NCBI RefSeq assembly: GCF_011045015.1
Contig: NZ_JAAKZY010000019.1
Coordinates: 16,551 to 80,550, forward strand
From: Streptomyces scabichelini
Lineage (GTDB): Bacteria > Actinomycetota > Actinomycetes > Streptomycetales > Streptomycetaceae
DNA: 64,000 bases
Reading direction: 5' to 3'
A program made the position numbers and the translations under genes. The notes beneath the pieces were generated by a model, which was given only the letters and a program-made list of their open reading frames with translations, made no database searches and had not been told where the DNA came from. Shown one piece after another: positions 43,862 to 52,036 of this stretch (positions within the stretch are counted from its first letter, which is position 1; each line of letters starts with the position of its first letter).

Positions 43862-43897
43862 CCGTTGGCCCCCGATCCTCCGATCGGGGGCCAACGG
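43862..43897. terminator. Perfect 16-bp-arm terminator hairpin
   Basis: Arms 43862-43877 and 43882-43897 are exact inverse complements with the 4-nt loop CTCC. It lies between the RTX protein gene (plus) and the STAS-like gene (minus), so it can terminate both. Confidence 0.9.
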
Positions 43898-43912
43898 TGC
43901 CGATGGAAAGGA

Positions 43913-44239
43913 TCACGTGCTGCTGACCCACTGGCACCAGGCGGATTCCGGACCGGCGTACAGGGTGAACCGCGGGTCGCCGGCGACGCACTCGCGGATG
44001 CTGTCGGGGGCTCCGATGAGATGGAAGTGCGCGGCAGGGTCCTCGGGGAACAGCGTGTGCAGTTCGTCGTCCGGGAGCCCGTCGGCACAGCGGAGTCCCT
44101 GCATGTCCAGGAAGAACTCCCGGTGCCCGTCGAGTACTTGCTCGTGCAGCCGCTGCCGCAGTTGCCGTTGCGTGATGGCGCCCAGCGTGCCGCTGACCGC
44201 CATCCACAGCCGGAACGGCGCCTCAGCCAGCAGACGCAT
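43913..44239 (-). CDS. STAS-domain-like small protein
   Basis: This is a small protein of about 108 residues resembling anti-anti-sigma (STAS) domains: LWMAVSGTLGAITQRQLRQ, then REFFLDMQGLRCAD, then ALIGAP-like strand HFHLIGAPDSI. The usual phosphorylatable Ser after the lDxs motif is not clear, so it may be a divergent or non-phosphorylated member. ATG 44239 is the conservative start; TTG 44260 has GGAG 10 bp upstream and would add seven residues. It converges on the RTX gene across a strong terminator and lies downstream of two Ser/Thr kinases on the same strand, a suggestive signalling neighbourhood. Confidence 0.6.
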   Translation of the reverse strand: MRLLAEAPFRLWMAVSGTLGAITQRQLRQRLHEQVLDGHREFFLDMQGLRCADGLPDDELHTLFPEDPAAHFHLIGAPDSIRECVAGDPRFTLYAGPESAWCQWVSST

Positions 44240-44437
44240 GCTTATGACCGTGATTTCCAAGGGTGTTGTGCTCCAGTGGCGCTTCCGTCGCGGTGGGCGC
44301 CGTATGCCCGCTTACCAGCCGTCGCTCTTGCTACCCCTGCTCGGGCGGCACCGAAAGTGCGCGCTCCGTGACTGCGCGAAGCCTCCCCTCGCCCCACACA
44401 GGCGTAACCGTGAACTCCACATCGCAGGGGCTCCCGT

Positions 44438-44490
44438 GGTTCAGGAGCCCGTCCGGTTCACAAGCCCGTCGGGGTTCAGGAGCCCGTCTC
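44438..44490. repeat. Three 17-18-bp repeats spanning a kinase stop codon
   Basis: GGTTCAGGAGCCCGTC-type units occur at 44438-44454, 44455-44472 and 44473-44490. The last contains the stop codon of the kinase gene; on the minus strand each unit carries a TGA. The first and third are nearly identical, the second differs at two bases in its core. Confidence 0.8.
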
Positions 44491-45411
44491 CCCGGTGAGC
44501 TCGCGCAGCCTGCGCAGTACGGCACCGTGTTCCGGGCGGTGCAGGGGCGAGGCGGACAGGAGTTGCGTCAGCACCTCGCCGAGCGGCCCGGCGCGGCGGG
44601 GCGGCGCGGGGGACGGCGGGTAGCCGCTGCCGGCTCCTTCGGCGAACGGCTCCTTGCCCTCGACGGCGAAGTACAGGGTCGTACCGAGGGCGAACAGGTC
44701 GGAAGCCGGCGTGGCCGAACCCCCGTACAGCTGCTCCGGGGCGAGATAGCCGGGCGTGCCGATCACCTTCTGCGGCTGTGTGTGGGACACGGCGCCCGCC
44801 ATGCGGTGAGCGATCCCGTAGTCGGTGAGGACCACGCGCGCGTGCGGGTGCCCCGAACCGTCCGGTGCCAGAAGGATGTTGGACGGTTTCACATCCCGGT
44901 GCACGATCCCGATGTGATGTCCGGCCGCGAGCGCCTTGAGCACGGCGAGCCCGATCCGTGCGGTCTCCCCGGGCGGCAGCGGCCCCTGTCCCGCCCGCAG
45001 TCGCTCCTCGACCACCGCCTCCAGGGTGGTGGCGCCGCGGACGAACTCCATCACGATCCACGGGAGGCCGTCCTCCTCGACGACGTCGTGGACCGCCACG
45101 ACGTGGGGTGCCTCGCGCAGGGCGGCAAGGCTCCATGCCTCGCTGAAGGCCCGGGCTGTCCGTACGTCCGAGCCTTCCTCCCCGGGCACGGCCCCCGTCC
45201 GTACGACGACCTCCTTCACCGCGACCTCGCGACGCAGCCGTAGGTCGTAGGCCAGCCAGACGCGGCCCATGCCGCCGGTGCCGACGGGCTTGATCAGCCC
45301 GTACCGTTCCGCGAGGACCCGTGTCCAGGGACCGCGGCCCGCGCCGTCGGACGCGGACGGCCGCGGGGGCGGCACGTCGGTGTCCCCGTGCTCCTGCTCG
45401 ATCTCGTCCAT
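44476..45411 (-). CDS. Soluble Ser/Thr protein kinase
   Basis: This is a 311-residue Hanks-type kinase (PknB-like catalytic domain) with no membrane segment. The glycine loop is GTGGMGRV (44-51), the ATP lysine is Lys66, the catalytic loop is HRDVKPSN (171-178), and the metal motif is DYG (197-199) in place of DFG. GTPGYLAPEQ marks the activation-loop end. It lies 18 bp downstream of a larger paralogous kinase on the same strand, so the two are probably co-transcribed. Its substrate is not evident; a STAS-like protein gene follows. Confidence 0.9.
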   Translation of the reverse strand: MDEIEQEHGDTDVPPPRPSASDGAGRGPWTRVLAERYGLIKPVGTGGMGRVWLAYDLRLRREVAVKEVVVRTGAVPGEEGSDVRTARAFSEAWSLAALREAPHVVAVHDVVEEDGLPWIVMEFVRGATTLEAVVEERLRAGQGPLPPGETARIGLAVLKALAAGHHIGIVHRDVKPSNILLAPDGSGHPHARVVLTDYGIAHRMAGAVSHTQPQKVIGTPGYLAPEQLYGGSATPASDLFALGTTLYFAVEGKEPFAEGAGSGYPPSPAPPRRAGPLGEVLTQLLSASPLHRPEHGAVLRRLRELTGETGS

Positions 45412-45429
45412 CTGCGCTGCCTGTCCCGG

Positions 45430-47373
45430 TCAGTACGCGGATGTCAGTGCTCCCGCGGGGAGCTTCTTGCCGTCCTCCCGGTACACGGTGCACAGCACCC
45501 AGCGGAACCCGTCGTCCCACTCCTCGTCGTCGGACCACCACCCGTCCATCACATGGCCCTTCCCGCGGGTCCAGTTGACGCCGTACTTCTCCTCGCACAG
45601 CTCGTCCGTGTCGACACTCTCCGCGGAGTCGCTGCCCGAGGACCACGTCCAGCCGACGGCCTGCTCGTGGTGCGGCTCGTCGCAGCTTGCCAGGAGCAGG
45701 GTGTATACGTCGTCCTCCTCCTCGGTGTTGAAGCAGTCGCCCGGGCCCAGCTGCGTCACGTACACCTCCTCGCCCTGCTTGCGGTACTCGCCCAGCGGGC
45801 CGCCGAGGGTGGCCTTCTTCAGGAAGAGCAGACAGGCCGTGTCCGGCGGCTGGCTCTGCCCGGCCGCGGGCGGCAGCACGTACAGCACGGGGTCGGGCAT
45901 GGTCTTGCGCAGCTTCTCCGTGCGCTCGGCGCACTGGCTCTGCTCGGAGGAGGCACCGGACCGCGGTGTCGCACGGGACGCCTGTTGCGGCCCGGACGCC
46001 TCGACGGTCGTGATCACCTGGCCCTCGGGGTCGTCGTCGACGCAGTCGACGAGCTTCAGCTCGGGCCGCCCCTTGAACTCGCCGTTCTTCCAGTCGGCGT
46101 CGACGCACTGCCCCGCCTTCAGCCCGTCCTTCAGGCCCACCTGTGTGCCGTACGGAAAGGCGCTGCGGGTGGTGGTCGGGGAGGGACTCGCGGCGGGCGT
46201 CGGCCGCTGTTTGGTCTCCGGCTTCTCCGGCCCCTGTCCGTCGTTGCCGTACACGGCGGCGCCCACGCCGAACCCGCCGGCCGCCACGAGCACTGCGACG
46301 AGGGTCAGCAGCGCAGGCATCCGCCATCCCTGGGTACGGCGCGACTCCACTGGTCCCTGCCGGGTCGGGGTGATGTCCCCGTCGCCGTCTCGATCACGGC
46401 CGTCTCCATCACGGTCCGCGTCATCGTCTGCGGAACGGGGGGCTTCCTCAGGGGAGGCGGCTTCGGGCACCTCGGGCGGAGCGGCCTCCTCGGAGGATGC
46501 GGCAGGCACCGGTGAGGCCGCGTGTTCCCCGGTCGCGGCGGCCTCGGCGAGGAGCTCGGCCGCCTCGGCCGCCTGCGTACGGTCCAGCGGGTTCTTGGCC
46601 AGGAGTCCCATGATCACCCGGCTGAGCTCGTCGCTCGCCCGCCGCGGCGGGGAGGGCTCCGTCTCCAGCAACGCCATCAGAGCCGCTTCGGGGGTGTCCC
46701 GGTCGAACGGGCCGCTGCCCTCGACGGCGAAGTAGAGAGTGACCCCGAGGGAGAAGAGGTCGGAGGCGGGGGTCGCCTCGCCGCCGTGCACCCGCTCCGG
46801 CGCCATGTAGCCAGGGGTGCCGATCACCACACCGCTGCGGGTCAGCCTGGTCTCGCGCGGCCGGAGCGAGATGCCGTAGTCCGTGAGCAGTACGCGGCCG
46901 TCCGCGGCCCCGGAGTGGTCGGGCGCGAGCAGGATGTTGGAGGGCTTCACATCCCGGTGGATGATGCCGAGGCGGTGCCCGGCGGAGAGTCCGTCGAGGG
47001 CCGCCGCCCCGATCCGGGCCACCTCGTCGGTGGGCAGCGGGCCGCGCTCCCGTACGACGGCGCTCAGGTCCATGGTGCCCGGCAGGTACTCCATCACGAT
47101 CCACGGCAGGCCCTCGTGCTCGACCACGTCGTACACCGTGATCACATTCGGGTGTTCGCGCAGCTGGGCCGCCTTCAGCGCCTCCTTGCGCCCGCGGGAC
47201 GCGCGGTCGCCGGAGGCCTCGTCCGGCAGAAGCGGCAGCTCGATCTCCTTGACCGCCACCTGGGCCCTGAGCTCCTCGTCCTCGGCCCGCCAGACGCTCC
47301 CCATCCCGCCGGAACCCAGCCGCTGCCGCAGCCGGTAGCGCCCGGCGATGACCCGTTCCTGCTCCCCTGCCAC
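45430..47373 (-). CDS. Membrane-anchored Ser/Thr protein kinase with Cys-rich extracellular domain
   Basis: This is a 647-residue receptor-like kinase. The catalytic domain (about 13-270) has GSGGMGSV, Lys42, HRDVKPSN (139-146) and DYG (165-167). An acidic Glu/Ala/Asp linker with DRDGDGRDRDGDGD repeats leads to one transmembrane helix (about 352-376). The extracellular part (377-647) has eight cysteines in pairs (GQCVDADW, VDCVDD, GDCFNT, ASCDEP and others), resembling septum-formation/DUF4190-type sensor modules but not identified. GTG 47373 is preceded by GGGGAG with 7-bp spacing; the in-frame upstream stretch is unlikely coding. Confidence 0.88.
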   Translation of the reverse strand: MAGEQERVIAGRYRLRQRLGSGGMGSVWRAEDEELRAQVAVKEIELPLLPDEASGDRASRGRKEALKAAQLREHPNVITVYDVVEHEGLPWIVMEYLPGTMDLSAVVRERGPLPTDEVARIGAAALDGLSAGHRLGIIHRDVKPSNILLAPDHSGAADGRVLLTDYGISLRPRETRLTRSGVVIGTPGYMAPERVHGGEATPASDLFSLGVTLYFAVEGSGPFDRDTPEAALMALLETEPSPPRRASDELSRVIMGLLAKNPLDRTQAAEAAELLAEAAATGEHAASPVPAASSEEAAPPEVPEAASPEEAPRSADDDADRDGDGRDRDGDGDITPTRQGPVESRRTQGWRMPALLTLVAVLVAAGGFGVGAAVYGNDGQGPEKPETKQRPTPAASPSPTTTRSAFPYGTQVGLKDGLKAGQCVDADWKNGEFKGRPELKLVDCVDDDPEGQVITTVEASGPQQASRATPRSGASSEQSQCAERTEKLRKTMPDPVLYVLPPAAGQSQPPDTACLLFLKKATLGGPLGEYRKQGEEVYVTQLGPGDCFNTEEEDDVYTLLLASCDEPHHEQAVGWTWSSGSDSAESVDTDELCEEKYGVNWTRGKGHVMDGWWSDDEEWDDGFRWVLCTVYREDGKKLPAGALTSAY

Positions 47374-47485
47374 GAACCCGCTCCCCTCACAGCGCGTGTG
47401 GTCAGCCGAAGACCACACGACGTGCTCGACCGTCAGGGGGTCATGGTGACGCGGCGGGGCCGGGACCCCTCCCGGGCCGGCCCGT

Positions 47486-47570
47486 CCCGGCCGCGCACCG
47501 TCCCGGCCGCGCACCGTCAGGGCCTCGGCGGCTTACGCCAGGGCCTCCGCTTACGTCAGGGCCTCGATAC
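47486..47570. repeat. Two sets of short tandem repeats at the 3' end of the reductase gene
   Basis: CCCGGCCGCGCACCGT is perfectly duplicated (47486-47501, 47502-47517). Directly beside it, on the minus strand, three imperfect copies of GAGGCCCTGACGTAAGC-like units (about 47518-47570) repeat the last codons and TAA stop of the reductase gene. Confidence 0.75.
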
Positions 47571-48678
47571 GCGGGGACTGCCCCGCGTAGGCCGCCCTCA
47601 GCACCTCCAGCGCCCCGCCCATCGTGACCGTCCGCGGATTGGGGTACGCCTCTGCCGCGGTCTGTCCGGCCGCCACCGTCAAGTCGTCGTCGGTCAGGCC
47701 GAGTTGGGCGAGGGAGCGGGGTGCGCCGAGGCGTCCGGCCAGGTCCCAGAGGGCGTGCGGGGCGTTGTCCGTGCGGAGGGCGCGGTTGAGGACGGCGATC
47801 GCCTCGTGGACGGCGGGTGCGTTGTACGCGAGGGCGTGCGGGAGTACGACCGTGTGCGTCTCGGCATGCGGCAGGCCGAAGGTGCCGCCGAGCACATGGC
47901 ACAGCTTGTGGTGCAGGCCCATGGTGGTCGCTCCCAGGCAGGAGCCGCACAGCCAGGCCCCGTAGAGGGCGCGACTGCGTGGCCCCATCGCCTCCGGGTC
48001 GGCGGCCACCAGCGGGAGCGCGGACGTCATCGCACGGACGCCCTCCTCGGCCATCAGCGCGACGAGGGGCGAGGTGTCGGGGGCGTACAGCGCCTCGGCC
48101 GCGTGCGCGACGGCGTTGATGCCGCTGGTCATGGAGAGGGCCACCGGCAGGGTGAGGGTGAGCTCGGGGTCGTAGACGACGCTGCGGGGCAGCACCGCGG
48201 GATTGCGTCCGGTGCGCTTGATGCCGTGCTCGGTGACACCCCACACGGAGGTCATCTCGGACCCGGAGTAGGTGGAGGGCACGGCGATCAGCGGCAGGTG
48301 CGTACGCAGCGCGATCGCCTTGCCGAGGCCGATCGCGCTGCCGCCGCCGACCGCGACACAGCCGTCGGCGCCTGCCGCGCGCGCCACCTCGACGGCCAGG
48401 TCGGCGACCTCGGCCGGGACGTGCATACGGGCTTCGGCGTGCAGCCCCGCGCACAAGGAACCCAGTGAGTCCGCGACCGCACGCGCGGTGACCGAGCTCT
48501 GCCTGCCGCTCACCACCAACAACCGCCGCAGACCGAGGCGCGCGGCCTCCTCCGCCGGCGCGGCCGTCGAGGCGCCGGGCCGGAACACGACCCGCATCGG
48601 CCGGCTCTCGAAGGAGAAGTCCGGGACGTTCATGGCATTCATGGCGTTCATGGCGTTCGCGCTGTTCGTGGCGTTCAT
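47551..48678 (-). CDS. Maleylacetate reductase (iron-containing alcohol dehydrogenase family)
   Basis: This is a 375-residue NAD(P)H-dependent reductase of maleylacetate to 3-oxoadipate, a late step in hydroxyquinol/resorcinol-type aromatic degradation. The nucleotide loop is GGGSAIGLGKAIA, PSTYSGSEMTSVWG follows, and the family-defining GLHHKLCHVLGG and FGLPHAETHTVVLPHA carry metal-ligand histidines. No dioxygenase lies in the window, so the upstream steps are elsewhere. ATG 48678 overlaps the stop of a six-codon leader ORF (ATGA), and further in-frame ATG codons occur at 48651, 48642 and 48633. The conserved domain begins near residue 29. Confidence 0.88.
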   Translation of the reverse strand: MNATNSANAMNAMNAMNVPDFSFESRPMRVVFRPGASTAAPAEEAARLGLRRLLVVSGRQSSVTARAVADSLGSLCAGLHAEARMHVPAEVADLAVEVARAAGADGCVAVGGGSAIGLGKAIALRTHLPLIAVPSTYSGSEMTSVWGVTEHGIKRTGRNPAVLPRSVVYDPELTLTLPVALSMTSGINAVAHAAEALYAPDTSPLVALMAEEGVRAMTSALPLVAADPEAMGPRSRALYGAWLCGSCLGATTMGLHHKLCHVLGGTFGLPHAETHTVVLPHALAYNAPAVHEAIAVLNRALRTDNAPHALWDLAGRLGAPRSLAQLGLTDDDLTVAAGQTAAEAYPNPRTVTMGGALEVLRAAYAGQSPRIEALT

Positions 48679-48695
48679 GGCTTCGTGGCGTTCAT
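48631..48695 (-). repeat. Repeated ATG-AAC-GCC units and a coupled mini-ORF at a gene start
   Basis: On the minus strand ATGAACGCC-type units recur: ATG at 48695, 48678, 48651, 48642 and 48633. The copy at 48695 has GGAG 8 bp upstream but opens a frame of only six codons (MNATKP) ending at 48675 in TGA that overlaps ATG 48678. The two first copies are 17 bp apart, not a multiple of three, which looks like a duplication that moved the ribosome site out of frame. Confidence 0.75.
48675..48695 (-). CDS. Six-codon leader ORF coupled to the reductase gene
   Basis: ATG 48695 encodes MNATKP and stops in TGA at 48677-48675, overlapping the start of the maleylacetate reductase (ATGA). It has the only good ribosome site (GGAG, 8-bp spacing) in front of that gene, so reductase translation probably depends on re-initiation after this leader. 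No function is proposed for the peptide itself. Confidence 0.45.
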   Translation of the reverse strand: MNATKP

Positions 48696-49043
48696 GAGGA
48701 TCGCTCCGGAGTGAGTACGAGCTCGAAGCGCGCGTGGCGAAGGGATTCGGGACGCCGTACTCCCGTTCCAGGTCAGGGTTGCCGGTCTCGGCCAAGTCCT
48801 GGACAAGGCTGCTCTTCCCTGCGAATACCGCGTCCGACGCCGGATAATCGCTCTCGGCCACGAAGATGTGCGTGGTGACGGGCGTGTGCCCCACGGTTTC
48901 GGATCCCCCGGCCTCTCGTCGTCGGCTTTGCCCGCTGCTAGCCTCCGGGTTCGGGAACCGGTTGCCACAAGCGTTGCCGCAGTTCCCGGGCGACTGAGTG
49001 GTCCCGGTCGGGGAAAATCCGGGGCGGAGGAAAGGGGCGGGCG
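48696..49043. promoter_or_regulatory. Divergent promoter region with a LacI-type operator candidate
   Basis: This 348-bp gap separates the divergent maleylacetate reductase and LacI-family regulator genes. AACCGGTT at 48956-48963, flanked as GGAACCGGTTGCC, has the central-CG palindrome typical of LacI/GalR operators and shares its core with the perfect site at 63441-63454. It lies 81 bp upstream of the regulator gene. Nothing else was recognised in the gap. Confidence 0.5.
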
Positions 49044-50165
49044 ATGACGAGGAAAAGCAGCGGGGATCTGGGGAGCAGGAGCACGATCCGGGACGTGGCG
49101 GCACGGGCGGGGGTGTCCGCCTCTACGGTGTCGCGCGTACTCGGCGGTGAATACCCGGTGAGCACGTCGACGCGTACACGGGTGATGCGGGCGGTCCGCG
49201 AGCTGGACTACGTGGCCGACGCCCGCGCCAAGGCCATCGCGGGTGTCGGCACGCCGACCCTCGCCTTCGTCCTGGACGACATCACAGGTCCGTCGTTCGC
49301 GCTGATGGCGCACGGCGTGGAGCGCGAGGCGACCCGGCTCGGTCATCTGTGCCTGGTGTGCAGCACGGACGGCGACACCGAGCACGAGCTGGAGTTCATC
49401 GAGACGATGCGCGCCCAGCGAGCCGCGGCCGTGATCCTGGTCGGCGGCACCGCGGACACCGCCGAGTACCGCGGGCGCATGGCCCGTATCGCCGACTCCC
49501 TGGCCTCGGCGGGCTCACGGCTCGTCCTGTGCGGACGGCCGCCGCTGGATCCCGGCACACCCGTGACGGTCATCGAGTACGACAACGAGAGCGGGGCGTA
49601 CGCCCTGTGCGCCCACCTCCTCTCCCAGGGACACCGACGCGTCCTCTTCCTCGGGGGCAAGCCGCACCACACCACGGCTCAGGCCCGCGAGCGGGGCTAT
49701 CTGGCCGCCCACCGGGCCCGCGGTGTCGAGCCGGACCCGGAGCTGTGCCTCACCGGTGACTTCACCCGCGACTCGGGTCACCGCCGGATACACCAGGCCC
49801 TGAAGCAGGGACTGGAGTTCACGGCGGTGATGGCCTCCACGGACATGGTCGCGGCCGGTGCGCTCACCGCCCTGCACGAGGCGGGCCTGAACGTACCGGA
49901 CGACGTGTCCCTCGTCGGCTACGACGACATCCCGTTCGTCCGCGACCTGCATCCCCCGCTGACGACGGTCCACGTCCCCTACGAGGAACTCGGCCGCCTG
50001 GCTGTCCGCACGGCCCTCGGCAGGACCCCGGACGCTCCGAACGAACACCTCCTGCTGGGCACGCACGTGGTGGTGCGGGATTCGGTGGCGGCGGTGCGGG
50101 GGCAGTTACTACCGGACGCAAACACCCGGGTTGGCTCGCAGGATCCTGCTGGAGGATTGACGTGA
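49044..50165 (+). CDS. LacI-family transcriptional regulator
   Basis: This is a 373-residue sugar-responsive repressor. The N-terminal HTH and hinge are TIRDVAARAGVSASTVSRVL (from about residue 14), followed by a periplasmic-binding-protein-like effector domain with GYDDIPFVRDLHPPLTTV near the end. GTGA overlap (50162-50165) couples it to the GH127 gene, so it is probably the local regulator of polysaccharide use. Candidate operators with an AACCGGTT core lie upstream of its own gene and upstream of the ABC importer/GH28/lyase operon. ATG 49044 follows GGAAAGGGG. Confidence 0.9.
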   Translation: MTRKSSGDLGSRSTIRDVAARAGVSASTVSRVLGGEYPVSTSTRTRVMRAVRELDYVADARAKAIAGVGTPTLAFVLDDITGPSFALMAHGVEREATRLGHLCLVCSTDGDTEHELEFIETMRAQRAAAVILVGGTADTAEYRGRMARIADSLASAGSRLVLCGRPPLDPGTPVTVIEYDNESGAYALCAHLLSQGHRRVLFLGGKPHHTTAQARERGYLAAHRARGVEPDPELCLTGDFTRDSGHRRIHQALKQGLEFTAVMASTDMVAAGALTALHEAGLNVPDDVSLVGYDDIPFVRDLHPPLTTVHVPYEELGRLAVRTALGRTPDAPNEHLLLGTHVVVRDSVAAVRGQLLPDANTRVGSQDPAGGLT

Positions 50166-52036
50166 CGACGAAGAACACCGGTCCGGTCCGCCTCACCGAC
50201 GCCGCGCACACGGCGCTGCGCCCGGCGGCGGCCGCCAGGATCACCGGCGGTTTCTGGGCGGCCAGACGGCGCACCAACGCCGACGTGAGCATCCCGCAGG
50301 GCCCCTCGAAGCTGGAGGAGGCGGGCAACCTCGCCAATCTGCGGGCGGCTGCCGACGGCAAGGGCGGCTTCACCGGTGACTTCCAGTTCCAGGACTCGGA
50401 TGTGCACAAGTGGCTGGAGGCGGCGTCCTGGCAGCTGGCCGACAGTCCGGAGAACACGCAACTGGCCGCGCACATAGGCGAATTGACGGCACTCCTGGCT
50501 GCCGCCCAGGACGCGGACGGCTATCTGCAGACGTACTACCAGGTCGCCCGCCCCGAGCTGCGCTGGCAGGAGCTGGGCTGGGGCCACGAGTTGTACTGCG
50601 CGGGCCATCTGATCCAGGCGGCGGTGGCCCACCACCGGGCGACCGGACGGCGTGACCTCCTCGATGTGGCGGAGCGGTTCGCGGCTCACATCGACGCGAC
50701 CTTCGGCAAGGACAAGGCGATCGACGGAGTCTGTGGACACCCCGAGATCGAGACGGCTCTGGTCGAGCTGTACCGGGAGACCGGTGAACACCGCTGGCTG
50801 GACCTCGCCGCCTACTTCGTCGACCGGCGCGGCTACGGGGTACTGAGCGCGGGCGTCGACCGCGGCCACGACCGCGACATGGGCCAGGCCTATTGGCAGG
50901 ACCACACTCCGGTGCGCGAGGCGGACACGGTCGAGGGACATGCCGTACGGCAGCTGTATCTGCTCGCGGGGGCGGCCGACCTGGCGGCGGAGACCGGCGA
51001 GCCGGAGCTGCTGGCCGCGCTGGAGCGCATATGGGACGCCATGGTGGCGACGAAGACGTATGTGACCGGCGGGGTCGGTTCGCGCCATGAGGGTGAGGCC
51101 TTCGGCGACCCGTTCGAGCTGCCGCCGGACCGTGCGTACGCCGAGACGTGCGCGGCGATCGCGTCCGTCCAGTGGTCGTGGCGGATGGCCTTGCTGACCG
51201 GCGAGGCGAAGTACTCCGACCTCGTCGAGCGCACGCTCTTCAACGGTTTCCTGTCCGGTGTCGGCCTCGACGGCGACAGCTGGCTGTACGTGAACCCGCT
51301 CCAGGTGCGCGAGGAGTACGCCGGCCGCGGCGGCGACCAGACGGCCCGCCGCACTCCGTGGTTCCGCTGCGCGTGCTGCCCGCCGAACGTGATGCGGCTG
51401 CTCGCCTCACTCCCCCACTACGTGGCGAGCGGCGACGCGGAGGGTCTGCAGCTGCACCAGTACGCGACGGGGGTGTACGCCGCCGGGGAGGGCGTCGTCC
51501 GCGTGGAGACCGAGTATCCGTGGGACGGCCGGATCACGGTCACTGTCGAGGAGGCTCCCGCGGACCGTGACTGGTCGCTGTCGCTGCGGATCCCCTCCTG
51601 GTGCTCGGAGTTCAAGGCGTCGACGCCCGACGGGAGCGCCCCCGCCGAGGCGGGCTCCGGCTGGCTGCGCATGCGCCGTCGCTGGGCTCCGGGCGACACG
51701 CTCACGCTCGATCTCGACCTGACGGCCCGGCTGACCCGACCCGACCCGCGCGTCGACGCGGTCCGCGGCTGCGTCGCCATCGAGCGGGGCCCGCTCGTGC
51801 ACTGCCTGGAGGGCGTCGACCAGCAGCCCGGCATCCGTCTGGACGACGTCACGCTGGCGCCCGGCTCGGACCTGGCGGCCTCTCTGGAGCCGGGCCTCCT
51901 CGGCGGGGTCGCGGTGGTCACGGCCGGCGGGCGCCGCCGGAGCGACGGAGGCGACGTACGGCTGACAGCGGTGCCGTACTACGCCTGGGCAAACCGGGAA
52001 GAGGGCGCAATGCGGGTGTGGATTCCGCAGGAGTGA
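50162..52036 (+). CDS. GH127 beta-L-arabinofuranosidase-like enzyme
   Basis: This is a 624-residue cytoplasmic glycoside hydrolase of family 127 (HypBA1-like), which removes beta-L-arabinofuranose from plant glycoconjugates using a zinc-activated cysteine nucleophile. The metal and catalytic residues are present: Glu328 and Cys330 (YAETC), Cys405 and Cys406 (CACCPPN), and the probable acid/base Glu312 in GEAFGDPFEL. No signal peptide, so it would act on imported oligosaccharides. GTG 50162 overlaps the LacI stop and has GGAGG 6 bp upstream. Its last 119 bp overlap the 3' end of the convergent esterase gene. Confidence 0.88.
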   Translation: MTTKNTGPVRLTDAAHTALRPAAAARITGGFWAARRRTNADVSIPQGPSKLEEAGNLANLRAAADGKGGFTGDFQFQDSDVHKWLEAASWQLADSPENTQLAAHIGELTALLAAAQDADGYLQTYYQVARPELRWQELGWGHELYCAGHLIQAAVAHHRATGRRDLLDVAERFAAHIDATFGKDKAIDGVCGHPEIETALVELYRETGEHRWLDLAAYFVDRRGYGVLSAGVDRGHDRDMGQAYWQDHTPVREADTVEGHAVRQLYLLAGAADLAAETGEPELLAALERIWDAMVATKTYVTGGVGSRHEGEAFGDPFELPPDRAYAETCAAIASVQWSWRMALLTGEAKYSDLVERTLFNGFLSGVGLDGDSWLYVNPLQVREEYAGRGGDQTARRTPWFRCACCPPNVMRLLASLPHYVASGDAEGLQLHQYATGVYAAGEGVVRVETEYPWDGRITVTVEEAPADRDWSLSLRIPSWCSEFKASTPDGSAPAEAGSGWLRMRRRWAPGDTLTLDLDLTARLTRPDPRVDAVRGCVAIERGPLVHCLEGVDQQPGIRLDDVTLAPGSDLAASLEPGLLGGVAVVTAGGRRRSDGGDVRLTAVPYYAWANREEGAMRVWIPQE

